Source of the DNA: Sphingomonas hengshuiensis
GTDB lineage: Bacteria > Pseudomonadota > Alphaproteobacteria > Sphingomonadales > Sphingomonadaceae
Direction of reading: 5' to 3'
Assembly: GCA_003240755.1 (NCBI GenBank)
Contig: QFNF01000026.1
Location: forward strand, 1-42,994
DNA: 42,994 nt
Position numbers and translations under genes: made by a program. Shown piece after piece: positions 10,204-21,869 of this stretch; the stretch's first letter is position 1; every line of letters starts with the position of its first letter. The notes under the pieces are model-generated. The model had not been told where the DNA came from and ran no database searches. It saw only the letters and a list, made by a program, of their open reading frames with translations.

Positions 10204-11670
10204 TCAGAACAACCCTGGCACCTCGCGCTGCGCGGTCGACGGGCGGGCGGGGGTCAGCAGCGTGCGCTCGTCGAACTGGCCGCGGGCGGTCTGTGCCGCC
10301 GTGCCCGCCGACCCGCTGATCCGGCCGCACGAGCGTCCGGCCAGGAAGTCCAGTGCGCGGGCGACCGACTGTTCGCGACTGTCGCCCAGCGGATAGCCGA
10401 TGTCGTCGCTCGCCTGGCAGGTGTTGGGCACCGTCGCCGCCAGCCCGTCATAATAGGCCGCCGACCGCGCCGAATTCTGCACCGCCAGCGCCACGACGCG
10501 CAGCCGGTCGTCGCACGCCGCGCGGTCCAGCGCGATCTGCCCGACCGGCTTGCCATAGGTGTTGGTGCCGACCAGCGCCATGTTGTTGCCCAGATACGGC
10601 ACGAACGCGTTGATGACGAGCTCGCTGGCCGATGCGGTACGCCCGGTGCCGATGAAGGCGATCTTGACCGGCGCCACCGACTGCGGCTGCGCCTGGAAAT
10701 AGCGCGTCTCGTTCTCCGCCGACTTTTCGGGGCGGAAGGTGGTGTAGCTATAGACCTGGCTGGCCGACTTGTCGCGGCCGAGCAGGTCGCCCATCAGGTC
10801 GGCGATCGAGATCAGCCCGCCGCCATTGTAGCGGAAATCGATGATGAACTCGGTGATCCCCTGCGCCCGGAAATCGGCGAAGGCGTTCCGGAGCGGCGTC
10901 TCGGCCGAGGAGATGAAGGTGCGCAGGTTGATGTACCCGACCTTCTTCGCGCCGTCGGTCAGCACCTTGGCGCCATAGCGGGTCGATACCGGCAGCAGCG
11001 AGAAGTCGGTCTTGGTCACGGTCGCGGTGCTGGTCGTGCCGTCGATCGTGCGGAACTGGAACGCCCGCGCGGTGCCCGGCGTGTCGGGGCCGAGCGCGTT
11101 GTTGAGGCCCGCGACCCCTTCGGCATCGACGATCGCCGACACGTTGCGCAGGTTGCCGGTCGAGGTGCCGATCTGCAGGATCTCGGTCCCGCGATCGATG
11201 CCGGCGGCCAGCGCCGGCGCCCCTTCGAACGATTCGGTGATGAACAGCCGCCGCCCGGTCGAATCGAGCGCGAAGCGCGTGCCGAACCCGGCGGTCGCGC
11301 CCGAATTGTAATAGGCGTTCTCCTCGGCGATCGAGGTCAGGTAGGTGAAGTACCGGTCCTTGCGCTGGCTGCGCGCCGTCGCGGTCAGCGCGTCGATATA
11401 GGCATCGACCGTCGCATAGGGCGTCGGGTCGAGGCTGCCCGGCAGCGTTTCGGGAAAGAGATACCATTCGCGCAACTGCGCCAGTGCCCAGTCCTGCCGC
11501 GCGCGCAACGAACAGGTGGCGCTGGTCGTCGGGGTCGGGGTGGGGGTGGCGCTCGGCACCGGGGTCGGCGTCGGGCTCCCGCCCATCACGCTGCCGCCAC
11601 CGCTTCCCCCGCCACCGCATGCCGACAGCATCGCCAATACGCCCAACGCCGCACCCAACCGTACCCGCAT
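10204..11670 (-). CDS. S41-family (C-terminal-processing type) peptidase, lipoprotein
   Basis: Predicted envelope serine protease of 488 residues. The N-terminus has a lipoprotein signal (lipobox LSAC, Cys18), followed by a Gly-rich stretch and a Pro/Thr linker (SPTPTPVPSATPTPTPTT). A PDZ-like domain lies around residues 120-210. The S41 core follows: VGYINLRTFI, EFIIDFRYNGGG, the nucleophile region GRTASASE (near residue 347), and the catalytic Lys in NTYGKPVGQ (residue 374). Four cysteines near the C-terminus may form disulfides. ATG at 11670 is chosen because it starts the signal peptide and has GGAG eight bases upstream, although the frame stays open for another 61 codons. It is divergent from the sugar transferase gene. 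Confidence 0.92.
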   Translation of the reverse strand: MRVRLGAALGVLAMLSACGGGGSGGGSVMGGSPTPTPVPSATPTPTPTTSATCSLRARQDWALAQLREWYLFPETLPGSLDPTPYATVDAYIDALTATARSQRKDRYFTYLTSIAEENAYYNSGATAGFGTRFALDSTGRRLFITESFEGAPALAAGIDRGTEILQIGTSTGNLRNVSAIVDAEGVAGLNNALGPDTPGTARAFQFRTIDGTTSTATVTKTDFSLLPVSTRYGAKVLTDGAKKVGYINLRTFISSAETPLRNAFADFRAQGITEFIIDFRYNGGGLISIADLMGDLLGRDKSASQVYSYTTFRPEKSAENETRYFQAQPQSVAPVKIAFIGTGRTASASELVINAFVPYLGNNMALVGTNTYGKPVGQIALDRAACDDRLRVVALAVQNSARSAAYYDGLAATVPNTCQASDDIGYPLGDSREQSVARALDFLAGRSCGRISGSAGTAAQTARGQFDERTLLTPARPSTAQREVPGLF

Positions 11671-11900
11671 CACACCCACTCCACTGGTCGGCGACAGCGT
11701 AGGCGGCTCTGGCGTGAAGGAAAGAGGGATTCGTCGGCGCGGTCGCTTCCGAACAGGCGCCGACGATTCCCGGTGCCGCGACTGTGGCGATGCGACAACA
11801 GCCCGACGATCTATGGCAGCGCCGTTCAGTATTTCTTTGCGCTTTGTCGCCATAGCGGGTGGGTGTCGGATAGCTTTACACCTGTATCGGGATCGCCGCG

Positions 11901-13289
11901 ATGATTCGGCTGTTCAAGCATTACATACCGCACGCCGTGCTGCTGCTCGGCCTGCTCGACGTCGTCGCCCTGCTGATCTCCGCCGAACTCGGCTGGATCA
12001 CGCGGGCGATGCAGATCGGCATGGCCGTGGAGCCGATCCACACGCGCATCCCGCAACTGCTCAGCTTCGCGCTGAGCCTCGAGGTCGCGATGGTCGCGGT
12101 CGGGGTATATGGCACCGATTCGCTGCAATCGATCCGCTTCGCCGCCGCGCGGCTGCTGGTGGCCATTTCGCTCGGGGTGATCTTCCTCGCGGTCATCTTC
12201 TTCCTGACGCCGGCGATAACCTTCTGGCGGTCGAACCTGCTCTACGCGATGGGGTTCGCGACGGTGCTGCTGCTGGTGCTGCGTGTCCTGACCGGCACGC
12301 TGCTGGGCGGACAGGCGTTCAAGCGGCGGGTGATCGTGCTGGGCGCCGGGCCGCGCGCGCAACGGCTGAAGGAACTGGGCCAGCGGCCGGGGGCCGGCTT
12401 CGTCGTCGTCGGCTATATCGCGATGAGCGAGGCGAACCGGGTCATCCCCGAAGCGATCGCCCGCGGCGCGATCTACAACCTTGCCGACCATGTCGTGCTG
12501 CTGGGTGCGTCCGAAGTCGTGCTGGCGCTGGAGGAGCGGCGCAACGCGCTGCCGCTCAAGGACCTGCTGCGCATCCGTACCACCGGCGTCCATGTCAACG
12601 AGATCTCGACCTTCCTCGAACGCGAGACGGGGCGCGTCGACCTCGACAGCGTCAATCCGTCATGGCTGATCTTTTCCGACGGCTTCTCGTCGGGGCGGAT
12701 GTTCTCCAGCGTGGTGAAGCGGATGTTCGACATCGCCGCCAGCCTGTTGCTGCTGGTGCTGACCCTGCCGGTCATCCTCCTCGCGATGCTCGCGGTAAAG
12801 CTCGACAGTCGCGGGCCGGCCTTCTACCGCCAGCGCCGCGTCGGGCTCTACAGCACCGGGTTCGACATTCCCAAGCTGCGTTCGATGCGCACCGATGCAG
12901 AAGCGGCGGGCTCGGCCATATGGGCGGAAAAGAACGACCCGCGCATCACCCGTGTCGGCCGGTTCCTGCGCAAGACGCGGATCGACGAACTGCCGCAATG
13001 CTGGAGCGTGCTGACCGGCGAGATGAGCTTCGTCGGCCCGCGTCCCGAACGGCCCGAATTCGTGTCGGCGCTGGAGGAGAAGCTGCCCTATTATGCCGAA
13101 CGGCATATGGTGAAGCCGGGCATCACCGGCTGGGCGCAGATCAACTATCCCTATGGCGCGTCGATCGACGATGCGCGGCAGAAGCTCGAATATGATCTCT
13201 ATTATGCCAAGAACTATTCGCCCTTCCTCGACCTGCTGATCCTGTTGCAGACGATCCGTGTCGTGATCTGGTCGGGCGGGGCGCGGTGA
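11901..13289 (+). CDS. XrtA/PEP-CTERM system sugar transferase (TIGR03013/EpsB type)
   Basis: Membrane undecaprenyl-phosphate glycosyl-1-phosphate transferase that would start assembly of an exopolysaccharide repeat unit on the inner membrane. The 462 residues contain about four N-terminal membrane helices (to residue 140), a Rossmann-like domain ([13 protein letters not shown]), another membrane helix near 275-300, and the bacterial sugar transferase core: [35 protein letters not shown] and [14 protein letters not shown]. The spacing and the neighbours prsK, prsR and prsT identify it as the transferase associated with XrtA exosortase loci. PrsK begins four bases after its stop, so they form an operon. 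Confidence 0.92.
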   Translation: MIRLFKHYIPHAVLLLGLLDVVALLISAELGWITRAMQIGMAVEPIHTRIPQLLSFALSLEVAMVAVGVYGTDSLQSIRFAAARLLVAISLGVIFLAVIFFLTPAITFWRSNLLYAMGFATVLLLVLRVLTGTLLGGQAFKRRVIVLGAGPRAQRLKELGQRPGAGFVVVGYIAMSEANRVIPEAIARGAIYNLADHVVLLGASEVVLALEERRNALPLKDLLRIRTTGVHVNEISTFLERETGRVDLDSVNPSWLIFSDGFSSGRMFSSVVKRMFDIAASLLLLVLTLPVILLAMLAVKLDSRGPAFYRQRRVGLYSTGFDIPKLRSMRTDAEAAGSAIWAEKNDPRITRVGRFLRKTRIDELPQCWSVLTGEMSFVGPRPERPEFVSALEEKLPYYAERHMVKPGITGWAQINYPYGASIDDARQKLEYDLYYAKNYSPFLDLLILLQTIRVVIWSGGAR

Positions 13290-13293
13290 TGCG

Positions 13294-15341
13294 ATGCTGA
13301 CCGGGGTCATCGTCTGGGGCCACGCCATCGCCGCGCTGATGTTCGGTGCGCTGGCGGTCTGGACGCGGCGGCGCGGCGCGCCCGACGGCGCGCTGCCGCG
13401 ACGCTGGCTGTCGGCGGCGCTCGTGCTCACCGCGCTGTGGGCATTGTCGGTTGCCGGCAATGGCGAAGGGCACGCCGCGACGCATCTGCTGGCGGGGCTG
13501 CGGACGCTCGGATGGCTGGCGCTGCTGTTCGCGATCCACCGCCGCGCGGGAACGCCGGGCAAGGAGGCGTTCGGGCGGACGCTGGCCTATGCCGCGGTCG
13601 CCGCGGTCGATGTCGCACAATTGCTGCTCGACGTCGTGGCGGTGGCCGCGCCCGATCCCGCGCAGGCGGCGATGATCCGCGATGCGGCGACGCTGCTCGG
13701 CGCGCTGGCGGCACTGGGGGCGCTGCTGCTGCTCCACGGTCTGTTCCCGGCGGCGAGTTCGGCGGCGATGCGGCTGGTGCTGGTTGCCGCCGGCGCCTTC
13801 TGGCTGATCGACGTCAATAGCTGCATCGCCACCTATCTGCTGGCCGGCACGCCGGTCGAACTGGTGGCGGCGCGGGGCGTGGCGGTCGCCGGCATCGCGC
13901 TGCTGGTCGCGCTGGCGCTGTCGCGGCCGGGCGACGGCGGGGTGCAATTCTCGCGCACCGCGACCTTCCATACGCTGTCGCTGCTCGGGCTGGTCGCCTA
14001 TTTCGCGGTCACGATCATGGCGACCAGCCTGATCGAGGCGCTGGGCGGCACCCATGCCCGCATGGCGCAGACCGCGTTCGTGTTCGGGTCGACCGTCGCG
14101 ATGCTGACCGCCGCCTCTTCGGGCTGGCTGCGGGCGTGGATCAAGGTGAAGCTGGTCAAGCACCTGTTCCGCCACCGCTACGACTATCGCGCCGAATGGA
14201 TGCGCTTCACCGAAACCCTGGGCGAGCCCAAGGGCGGCGCGCCGCTCGACGAACGGCTGGTGAAGGCGGTCGGCGATCTGATCGACGCGCCCGCCGGGCT
14301 GCTGCTGGTCGCCGATGGCGATACGCTGGCGGTGCAGGCGTCGTGGTGCTGGGAGGGCGATGCGCTGCCGGCCGGCGACGACGCCGCGCGGCTGGCCGCC
14401 TATCTTCATGCGACGGGGCGCATCCTCGAACTGGACGTGCTGCGCGGCGCGGGCGACGATCCCGACCGGGCGGCGGTGCCGCAGGCGATCCTCGCCCACC
14501 CCGATGCATGGGTGATCGTCCCGCTGCCGCATCTCGGCCGGTTGATGGGTGCGATCCTGCTGGCGCGACCGATCCTGGCACGCGCGCTCGACTGGGAGGA
14601 TTTCGACCTGCTGCGCATCGCCGGGCGACAGGTCGCAAGCTATCTGGCCGAGGAGCGCGCGCAGTCGGCGCTGGCCGAGGCCGGGCGGTTCGACGAATTC
14701 AACCGGCGCTTCGCCTTCATCCTCCACGACGTGAAGAATATCGTGAGCCAGCTCAGCCTCGTCGCGCGCAACGCCCCGCGCCATGCCGACAATCCCGACT
14801 TCCGCGCCGACATGATCGCGACCCTCAACGAATCCGCCACCCGCATGACCGACCTGCTCGCCCGCCTGTCCGAACGCGAACCGCCGCGCAGCGAGGCATC
14901 GCGCGCGGTCGCGCTGGCGACGATCGCCGCCCAGTCCGCCGCGCGCTTCCGCGCCCGCGGGGCCGTGGTGGTGGAGGGCGACCCGGGCCTGCATGCCGCC
15001 GCCGATCCGGTGCGGCTGCAACAGGTGCTCGACCATCTCGTCCACAACGCGCTCGACGCCGGGGGCGCCGATCCGGTGCGCATCGTGCTGGGCACCGCCG
15101 GCGATCGCGTGACGATCGACGTGGTCGACACCGGATGCGGCATGACCCGGCAATTCGTCCGCGACGACCTGTTCCGTCCGTTCGTATCGTCGAAACCGAC
15201 CGGTTTCGGCATCGGCGCGTTCGAGGCGCGCCAGCTTGCGGTCGCGATGGGCGGGCAGATCGACGTCGACAGCCGGCCCGGACGCGGCACGCGGTTTCGC
15301 GTGACGCTGGCCGGTGCCCGCCCCATGCTGGAGCAGGCGGC

Positions 15342-15345
<4 letters not shown>
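13294..15345 (+). CDS. prsK: XrtA/PEP-CTERM system histidine kinase PrsK
   Basis: Sensor kinase that would phosphorylate PrsR. The 683-residue protein has about eight N-terminal membrane helices (to residue 290), a GAF-like sensory domain (about 310-450), the phospho-acceptor box FAFILHDVKNIVSQ (His478), and a C-terminal ATPase domain with an N box (LVHNALDAG) and a glycine-rich lid (DTGCGMT, FGIGAFEARQL). The unusual H box HDVKN is typical of PrsK. Its stop overlaps the prsR start (ATGA), so kinase and regulator are coupled. The signal is unknown; a state of the envelope or polysaccharide is likely. Confidence 0.93.
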
Positions 15346-16680
<1,335 letters not shown>

Positions 16681-16697
<17 letters not shown>

Positions 16698-18738
16698 CCG
16701 ATCGATCCGTGCCGTGCTGGGCGCCGGCGGGCTGGCGGTCGTCGCCGCCGCGCTCGCCTCGCTGGCCGGTGCGTTGCCCGCCCGCGCCGATACGGCCGAT
16801 GCGCGGACCAGGCTGGCGCAGGCGCTGGGCCAGTTTCAGGCGGGCCATTGGACCGCCGCGCGCGACAGGGCGCTGGCCGCGACCGAGGCGGACCCGGACT
16901 GGGGCTTCGCACAGGCGATACTGGCCCGCACGCAACTGGCCTTGGGCGACGGCGCGGCGGCCGAAGGATCGCTCGACCGCGCGATCAGGGCCGGGTTCGA
17001 TCCCCGTCGCGCGCATCAGTTGCGCGCGCACGCCCGGCTGTTGCAGGGCGATGCCGCGGGCGCGGTGGCGGAGGCCGACCGGGCCGCCCCCCGCTATCGC
17101 GGCTATGCAACGACGATCCGGGCGCAGGCGGTGGCGGCAGGCGGCGATGTAAAGGCGGCGCTGGCCGCGCTGGAAACCCGCGTCGCCCAGGCACCGGGCG
17201 ATGCGATGGCATGGGTGGCGCTCGGCCGGATACGGCTGGGGGCGGGCGACATGGTCGGTGCGATCAACGCCGGCGCGGCGGCGGTGCGGGCCGACGCCGC
17301 CTCTCCCGATGCGCTGCGGCTGCGCGCCGAAACGGTTCGCACCCAATATGGGCTGGTCGCCGCGCTGCCGTGGTTCGAATCGGCACTGGCGCGCGATCCG
17401 TACGCCCATGACACGCTGATCGACTATGCCGCGACACTGGGCGATGCCGGACGCGCGCGCGACATGCTGGCGGCGGTGCGCCGGGCAATGGCGGTGCGTC
17501 CGGGCAGCCCGCAGGGGCTGTATCTGCAGGCGGTGCTGGCGGCGCGCGCCGGCGACACCGCGACCGCGCGCAGCGTGCTGGACAAGGCCGGGCGCGGCCT
17601 CGCCGGATTGCCCGGCGCGCTGCTGCTCAGCGGATCGATCGGGCTGGCGGCGGGCGAGGCGGCACAGGCGGCGATACCGCTGCGCGAACTGGTCGCGCGC
17701 CAACCGACCAATATCACCGCGCGCAAGCTGCTGGCGCTCGCGCTGCTGCAAAGCGATTCGGCGCGCGAGGCGTTCGACACGATCCTGCCCGTCGCCGCGC
17801 GCGGCGATGCCGACAGCTATACGCTGCTGCTCGCGGCGCGCGCGCTGGAACGGATCGGCGACCGCGTCAATGCCGCGCCGCTGTTCGATCGTGCCGCGAC
17901 ACTGGCACGGGGGCGCTCCACCGCCTTTGCGACGGGCGAGAATCCGGCGACACTGGCGAACGATGCCGCCGCCGCACCGGGGCATCTAGCGGCGACGCTG
18001 CCCTATGTCCGTGCGCTGGCCGCGACCGGCGATACTGCGGCGGCGCTGGCGGCGGCACGCGGGCTGGCCGATGCCAATCCCGGGTCGCCGACCGCGCAGT
18101 TGGTGCTGGGCGATGCGCTGGCGGGCGCCGGGCAGACGGCCGCCGCCGCCACCGCCTATGCCCGTGCCGCCAGCAGCCGGTTCGACGAGGCGACGATGCT
18201 GCGGCTGGTCGATGCCCGCGACCGGGCCGGACAGCGGGATGCGGCCGGTGCGACCCTGTCGCTGTTCCTCGCGCAGAACCCCGGCAACGTCGCCGCGCTG
18301 CGCCTGCTCGGCGGCTGGCAACTGGCGGCGGGCGACAGCGATGCGGCGATCGAGACGCTGGAGGCCCTGCGCGAACGCGTCGGCGACCGCGACGTGGCCG
18401 TGCTGGCGATGCTGGCGCAGGCCTATGCCGGCGCGGGTCGCGCCGACGCGGCACAGGGCTATGCCAGCGCCGCCTATGCGCTGGCGCCGTCCAACGCGAT
18501 GGCGGTCGATGCGCTCGGCTGGGCGCTCTATGCCGATGACAATATCGGTGCGGCGGTGCCGCTGGCGGTCAAGGCGGTTCGGCTGGCGCCGGGCGATGCC
18601 GCGATCCGCTGGCACATGGCGCAGATCGCCGCCGCCGCCGGCAACCGCCCGGTCGCCATCGCCAATGCGCGGGCGGCGCTCGCCGATGCGCGCTTCGCGG
18701 AGCGGGCGGCGGCGCGGGCGCTGATCGCCGGACGCTAA
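16681..18738 (+). CDS. prsT: XrtA/PEP-CTERM system TPR-repeat protein PrsT
   Basis: 685-residue periplasmic or envelope-attached tetratricopeptide protein, the usual third member of the prsK-prsR-prsT set. An N-terminal hydrophobic segment followed by ALPARADTADA looks like a cleavable signal peptide. The rest is a series of Ala-rich helical TPR units (for example WTAARDRALAATEADPDWG and AEGSLDRAIRAGFDPRRA). Proteins of this kind help exopolysaccharide assembly or export by holding partners together. The start overlaps the end of prsR by 17 bases; an internal GTG at 16710 is a less likely alternative. It ends the operon. Confidence 0.9.
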
Positions 18739-18780
18739 GGCACTGGCGACCACGGTACGATCCGCGCTACGGCGCTGGCC

Positions 18781-19656
18781 ATGACCGACCCGCTGCTCCG
18801 CATCGCCGCCGCGCTCGAACGCCTGTCGCCGCCACCGCCGCCCGCGGCGGACCCGCTGGCGCATCCCGCCTTTGGCTGGGACGGGACCGTGCTGCGCGCG
18901 GCGCGTGGCTTTCGCCCGCTGCCGCTCGACCGTCTGGTCGGGATCGATGCGCAGAAGACGGCGCTGACCGACAATCTGGCGCGTCTGGCGGCGGGGGCGG
19001 CGGCGCATGACGTGCTGCTCTGGGGCGCGCGCGGCACCGGCAAGTCGGCGCTGGTCAAGGCGGCGGTCGGGCAGGTGCAGGCGGACGGTGGCCCGCTGGC
19101 GCTGGTCGAGGCGCCGGCGAACGCGCTTGCCGCCCTGCCGGGGTTGTTCGCGCTGCTGGCGCAGGTGCCGCGCGCGTTCGCGGTGTTCGTCGACGATCTC
19201 GGTTTCGACACCCCCGCCGATGGCCGCGCGCTGCGGTCGTTGCTGGAGGGCGGGGCAGAGGGGCGGCCGGGCAATGTCCGGCTGATCGTCACCGCCAACC
19301 GCCGCCATCTGGTCCCCCGCGACCTGAAGGAACAGGGCGGAGCTGCGAGCAGTAGCCTGCCGGGGGCAGGCTACTGCAGCGGAGCCGGCTCGCGGGGCGA
19401 GCCGTGGGCCATCAACCCGCGGGACGGCATCGACGATGCACTGGCGCTGGCCGACCGCTTCGGGCTGTCGCTCGGCTTCCACGTCGTCGACCAGGATCAT
19501 TATGTCGCGATCGTCGAACGCTATTGCATCGCCCATGACCTGCCGTTCGACGGACAGGAAGCGATCGGCTGGGCGACGAAGCGCGGCAGCCGGTCGGGGC
19601 GCGTGGCGTGGCAATATGTGACCGAACTGGCCGGACGGCACGGCAAGTCGGTTTAG
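18781..19656 (+). CDS. DUF815-family AAA ATPase with an in-frame insertion
   Basis: P-loop ATPase of the DUF815 family, whose cellular role is unknown. Of 291 residues, the family core is clear: DRLVGIDAQK, Walker A LLWGARGTGKSALVK (residues 78-92), Walker B VFVDDLGFD, sensor region LIVTANRRHLVPRDL, and the C-terminal AINPRD, LALADRFGLSLGFH and GSRSGRVAWQYVTELAGR. Between RDLKEQ and AINPRD about 24 residues (186-209, Gly/Ser/Ala-rich) are inserted; in relatives known to me these two motifs almost adjoin. The insert is encoded by palindromic DNA (19349-19404). The frame is kept, so the protein may still fold with a loop. It follows prsT after 42 bases but is probably unrelated to it. Confidence 0.92.
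   Translation: MTDPLLRIAAALERLSPPPPPAADPLAHPAFGWDGTVLRAARGFRPLPLDRLVGIDAQKTALTDNLARLAAGAAAHDVLLWGARGTGKSALVKAAVGQVQADGGPLALVEAPANALAALPGLFALLAQVPRAFAVFVDDLGFDTPADGRALRSLLEGGAEGRPGNVRLIVTANRRHLVPRDLKEQGGAASSSLPGAGYCSGAGSRGEPWAINPRDGIDDALALADRFGLSLGFHVVDQDHYVAIVERYCIAHDLPFDGQEAIGWATKRGSRSGRVAWQYVTELAGRHGKSV
19349..19404. repeat. Double hairpin inserted in the DUF815 coding region
   Basis: Two inverted repeats in tandem. The first is a perfect 13-bp stem (19349-19361 with 19365-19377, loop GGG). The second pairs CGGCTCG (19386-19392) with CGAGCCG (19398-19404). Such GC-rich palindromes normally lie between genes; here they fill the in-frame insert of the ATPase. Confidence 0.85.
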
Positions 19657-19679
19657 GTCCGCCCGGTGCGGGGACGGGC

Positions 19680-21449
19680 TTACGCCTCCGCCATTTCCGC
19701 CAGCGCCAGCCAGCGCTCCTCCGCTGCATCCTTCTCCGCCCGCGCCCGCTCGATCTGCGCGTTCAACGCCGCGAACCGCTTCGGGTCCCTGGTGTAGAGC
19801 GCCGGATCGGCCAGCAGCGCCTCGTCGCGCGCGATCGCCGCTTCCAGTTCCTCGATCCGCTTCGGCAGCAGGTCGAGGTCGCGCTGGTCCTTGTAGCTCA
19901 TCTTGGTCGATTTCGGCTTGGCCGGGGTCGCCTCGACCGGCTTCGCCTTCCCCTTCGCCGCGCTGCGCTCGCGCCGCTTGGCCACCCAGTCGGCATAGCC
20001 GCCGGGCACGACATCGACATGGCCGCTGCCGTCCAGCCCCAGCGTCACCGTCACCGTCCGGTCGAGGAAGTCGCGGTCGTGGCTGACGATCAGCACGGTC
20101 CCGGCATAGTCGCCGATCACCTCCTGCAACAGATCGAGCGTCTCGAGGTCGAGATCGTTGGTCGGCTCGTCCAGCACCAGCAGGTTCGACGGCCGCGCGA
20201 ACTCGCGCGCCAGCAGCAGCCGCGACCGCTCGCCGCCCGACAGCGTGCCGATCCGCGCCTCGGCGATCGACGGATCGAACAGGAACTCCTTCAGATATCC
20301 ATGGACGTGCTTCTTGGACCCGTTGACCTCGATCCAGTCGCCGCCATCGGCCAGCACGTCGCGCACCCGCTTTTCGGGCGCCATCAGCTTGCGCTGCTGG
20401 TCGATGACGATCCCGTCCAGCGTCTGCGCGCGCATGATCTTGCCCGCGTCCGGCTCCAGATCGCCGGTCAGCAGCCGCAGCAGCGTCGTCTTGCCCGCGC
20501 CATTGCCGCCGACGATGCCGATCCGGTCGCCGCGCCGCACCCGCAGCGAGAAGTCCTTGAGCACCGTGCGGTCGCCGAACGCCTTGGTCACATGCTCGGC
20601 GTCGATCACCACCTTGGTCTTGGTATCGTCGGCCTCGACCTGGATCTTGGCGGTCCCCTGCGGCCCCTGCATCGCGGCGCGCTGGGCGCGCAGTTCGTGC
20701 AGCTTTTCCAGCCGCCCCATGTTGCGCTTGCGCCGTGCGGTAACGCCGCGGTGAAGCCAATGCTCCTCGATCTTGAGCTTGGCGTCCAGCCGCTGCGCCG
20801 CGCGTTCCTCCTCGGCGGCGGCCTGTTCCATCCACGCCTCGAACCCGCCGAACCCGATCTCGGCCCGGCGGATGCCGCCCCGGTCGAGCCACAGCGTCGA
20901 TCTGGTCAGCCGCGTCAGGAAGGTACGGTCGTGGCTGATGACGATGAACGCGCCGGTATAGCGGTTCAGCCATTCCTCCAGCCATTCGATCGCCGACAGG
21001 TCGAGATGGTTGGTTGGCTCGTCGAGCAGCAGCACGTCGGGATTCTCGGCCAGCGCGCGGGCGATGGCGGCACGGCGCCGCTCGCCGCCGCTGGCGGTCG
21101 CCGCCTCGCGATCGAGGTCGATGCCGAGCTGGTCGGCGATGGCGTCGACCTCGTGCTCGGCCGGCGCGCGCGGCCCGCGCAATGCGAAGTCGCGCAGGGT
21201 CGCATAGCCGTCGACCTTCGGATCCTGTTCCAGCAGCACGACATGGGTGCCCGGAACGATCGTCCGCCGGCCCTCGTCGGCGTCGATCGAGCCGGCGATC
21301 AGCTTCAACAATGTCGTCTTGCCCGCGCCGTTGCGCCCGATCAGCGCCAGCCGGTCGCGCGCGCCGACATGGATGTCGAGCCCGCGGAACAGCCAGCCAT
21401 TGCCCTGGATCAATCCAAGGCCCTCATAGGACAATATCGGTGCAGCCAT
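19680..21449 (-). CDS. uup: ABC-F family ATPase, Uup-like
   Basis: Soluble ATPase with two ABC domains and no membrane part; ABC-F proteins act on ribosomes or translation, and Uup also affects precise excision of transposons. In 589 residues there are Walker A motifs GRNGAGKTT (near 40) and GGNGAGKTT, signatures SGGERRRAAIARAL and LSGGERSRLLLAREF, and Walker B stretches LLLDEPTNHLDLSA and LVLDEPTNDLDLET. The interdomain linker (WMEQAAAEEERAAQRL, HWLHRGVTARRKRN) and the C-terminal Lys-rich coiled-coil segment (KSTKMSYKDQRDLDLLPKR) are those of Uup. Start ATG 21449 (MAAPILSYEGLG) fits the family. Confidence 0.93.
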   Translation of the reverse strand: MAAPILSYEGLGLIQGNGWLFRGLDIHVGARDRLALIGRNGAGKTTLLKLIAGSIDADEGRRTIVPGTHVVLLEQDPKVDGYATLRDFALRGPRAPAEHEVDAIADQLGIDLDREAATASGGERRRAAIARALAENPDVLLLDEPTNHLDLSAIEWLEEWLNRYTGAFIVISHDRTFLTRLTRSTLWLDRGGIRRAEIGFGGFEAWMEQAAAEEERAAQRLDAKLKIEEHWLHRGVTARRKRNMGRLEKLHELRAQRAAMQGPQGTAKIQVEADDTKTKVVIDAEHVTKAFGDRTVLKDFSLRVRRGDRIGIVGGNGAGKTTLLRLLTGDLEPDAGKIMRAQTLDGIVIDQQRKLMAPEKRVRDVLADGGDWIEVNGSKKHVHGYLKEFLFDPSIAEARIGTLSGGERSRLLLAREFARPSNLLVLDEPTNDLDLETLDLLQEVIGDYAGTVLIVSHDRDFLDRTVTVTLGLDGSGHVDVVPGGYADWVAKRRERSAAKGKAKPVEATPAKPKSTKMSYKDQRDLDLLPKRIEELEAAIARDEALLADPALYTRDPKRFAALNAQIERARAEKDAAEERWLALAEMAEA

Positions 21450-21536
21450 GGTGTGGCAGGTAAGCCGCAGTCGCGAACGAAGCAAGTTACGCCAGCCCGT
21501 CTGCCCTATTCACGGGCTGTTCAACGCCTGGCCCCT

Positions 21537-21851
21537 ATGCCACGCCTCATGTCGATGGTCGTTCGGTACCTTGGCCTGGGATTGCTGGCGGTGTCGGGAA
21601 GCGTGCAGGCGCTGCCCGACCAGGTGCTGCGCGATCACCGGGCGGCGCAGGCCGCGCGGGCCCAGGGCCGCATCCTGCCGATGCGCGAGATCGAGCGGCG
21701 CGTGCTGCCGCAAATGCGCGGTGCCCAGTATCTCGGCTTCGACTATGATCCCGAACGCGGGATTTACACGCTCAAGTTCCTGCGCGATGGGGCGGTGATC
21801 TGGGTCGACGTGGATGCACGCACCGGACAGGTCACTGGCCGCAGCCGATAA
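21537..21851 (+). CDS. Secreted PepSY-domain protein
   Basis: 104-residue protein with an N-terminal signal peptide (about MVVRYLGLGLLAVSGSVQA) and a PepSY-like domain (MREIERRVLPQ, YLGFDYDPERGIYTLKFL, WVDVDARTGQVTG). PepSY domains are thought to inhibit peptidases or take part in sensing in the periplasm. It lies 18 bases in front of the response regulator, so it is probably in the same operon and may tune the sensor kinase. Three in-frame ATGs (21537, 21549, 21555) are possible starts; none has a clear ribosome site. Confidence 0.85.
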   Translation: MPRLMSMVVRYLGLGLLAVSGSVQALPDQVLRDHRAAQAARAQGRILPMREIERRVLPQMRGAQYLGFDYDPERGIYTLKFLRDGAVIWVDVDARTGQVTGRSR

Positions 21852-21869
21852 ACCAAGGAGAGAAAGCCG

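Noticed and set aside
11814..11828. Possible sigma-54 promoter (TGGCAG with TTCA) upstream of the sugar transferase gene
   Set aside because: The essential GC of the -12 element is missing, so it is not a credible RpoN site.
10087..11904. Plus-strand frame opposite the S41 peptidase gene
   Set aside because: No protein family resemblance, and it runs through the palindromic repeat; the minus strand has a lipobox and S41 motifs.
19608..21851. Plus-strand frame opposite the Uup-like gene, merging into the PepSY gene
   Set aside because: Only the last 105 codons, from 21537, are protein-like; the rest is a shadow of the ABC-F gene.
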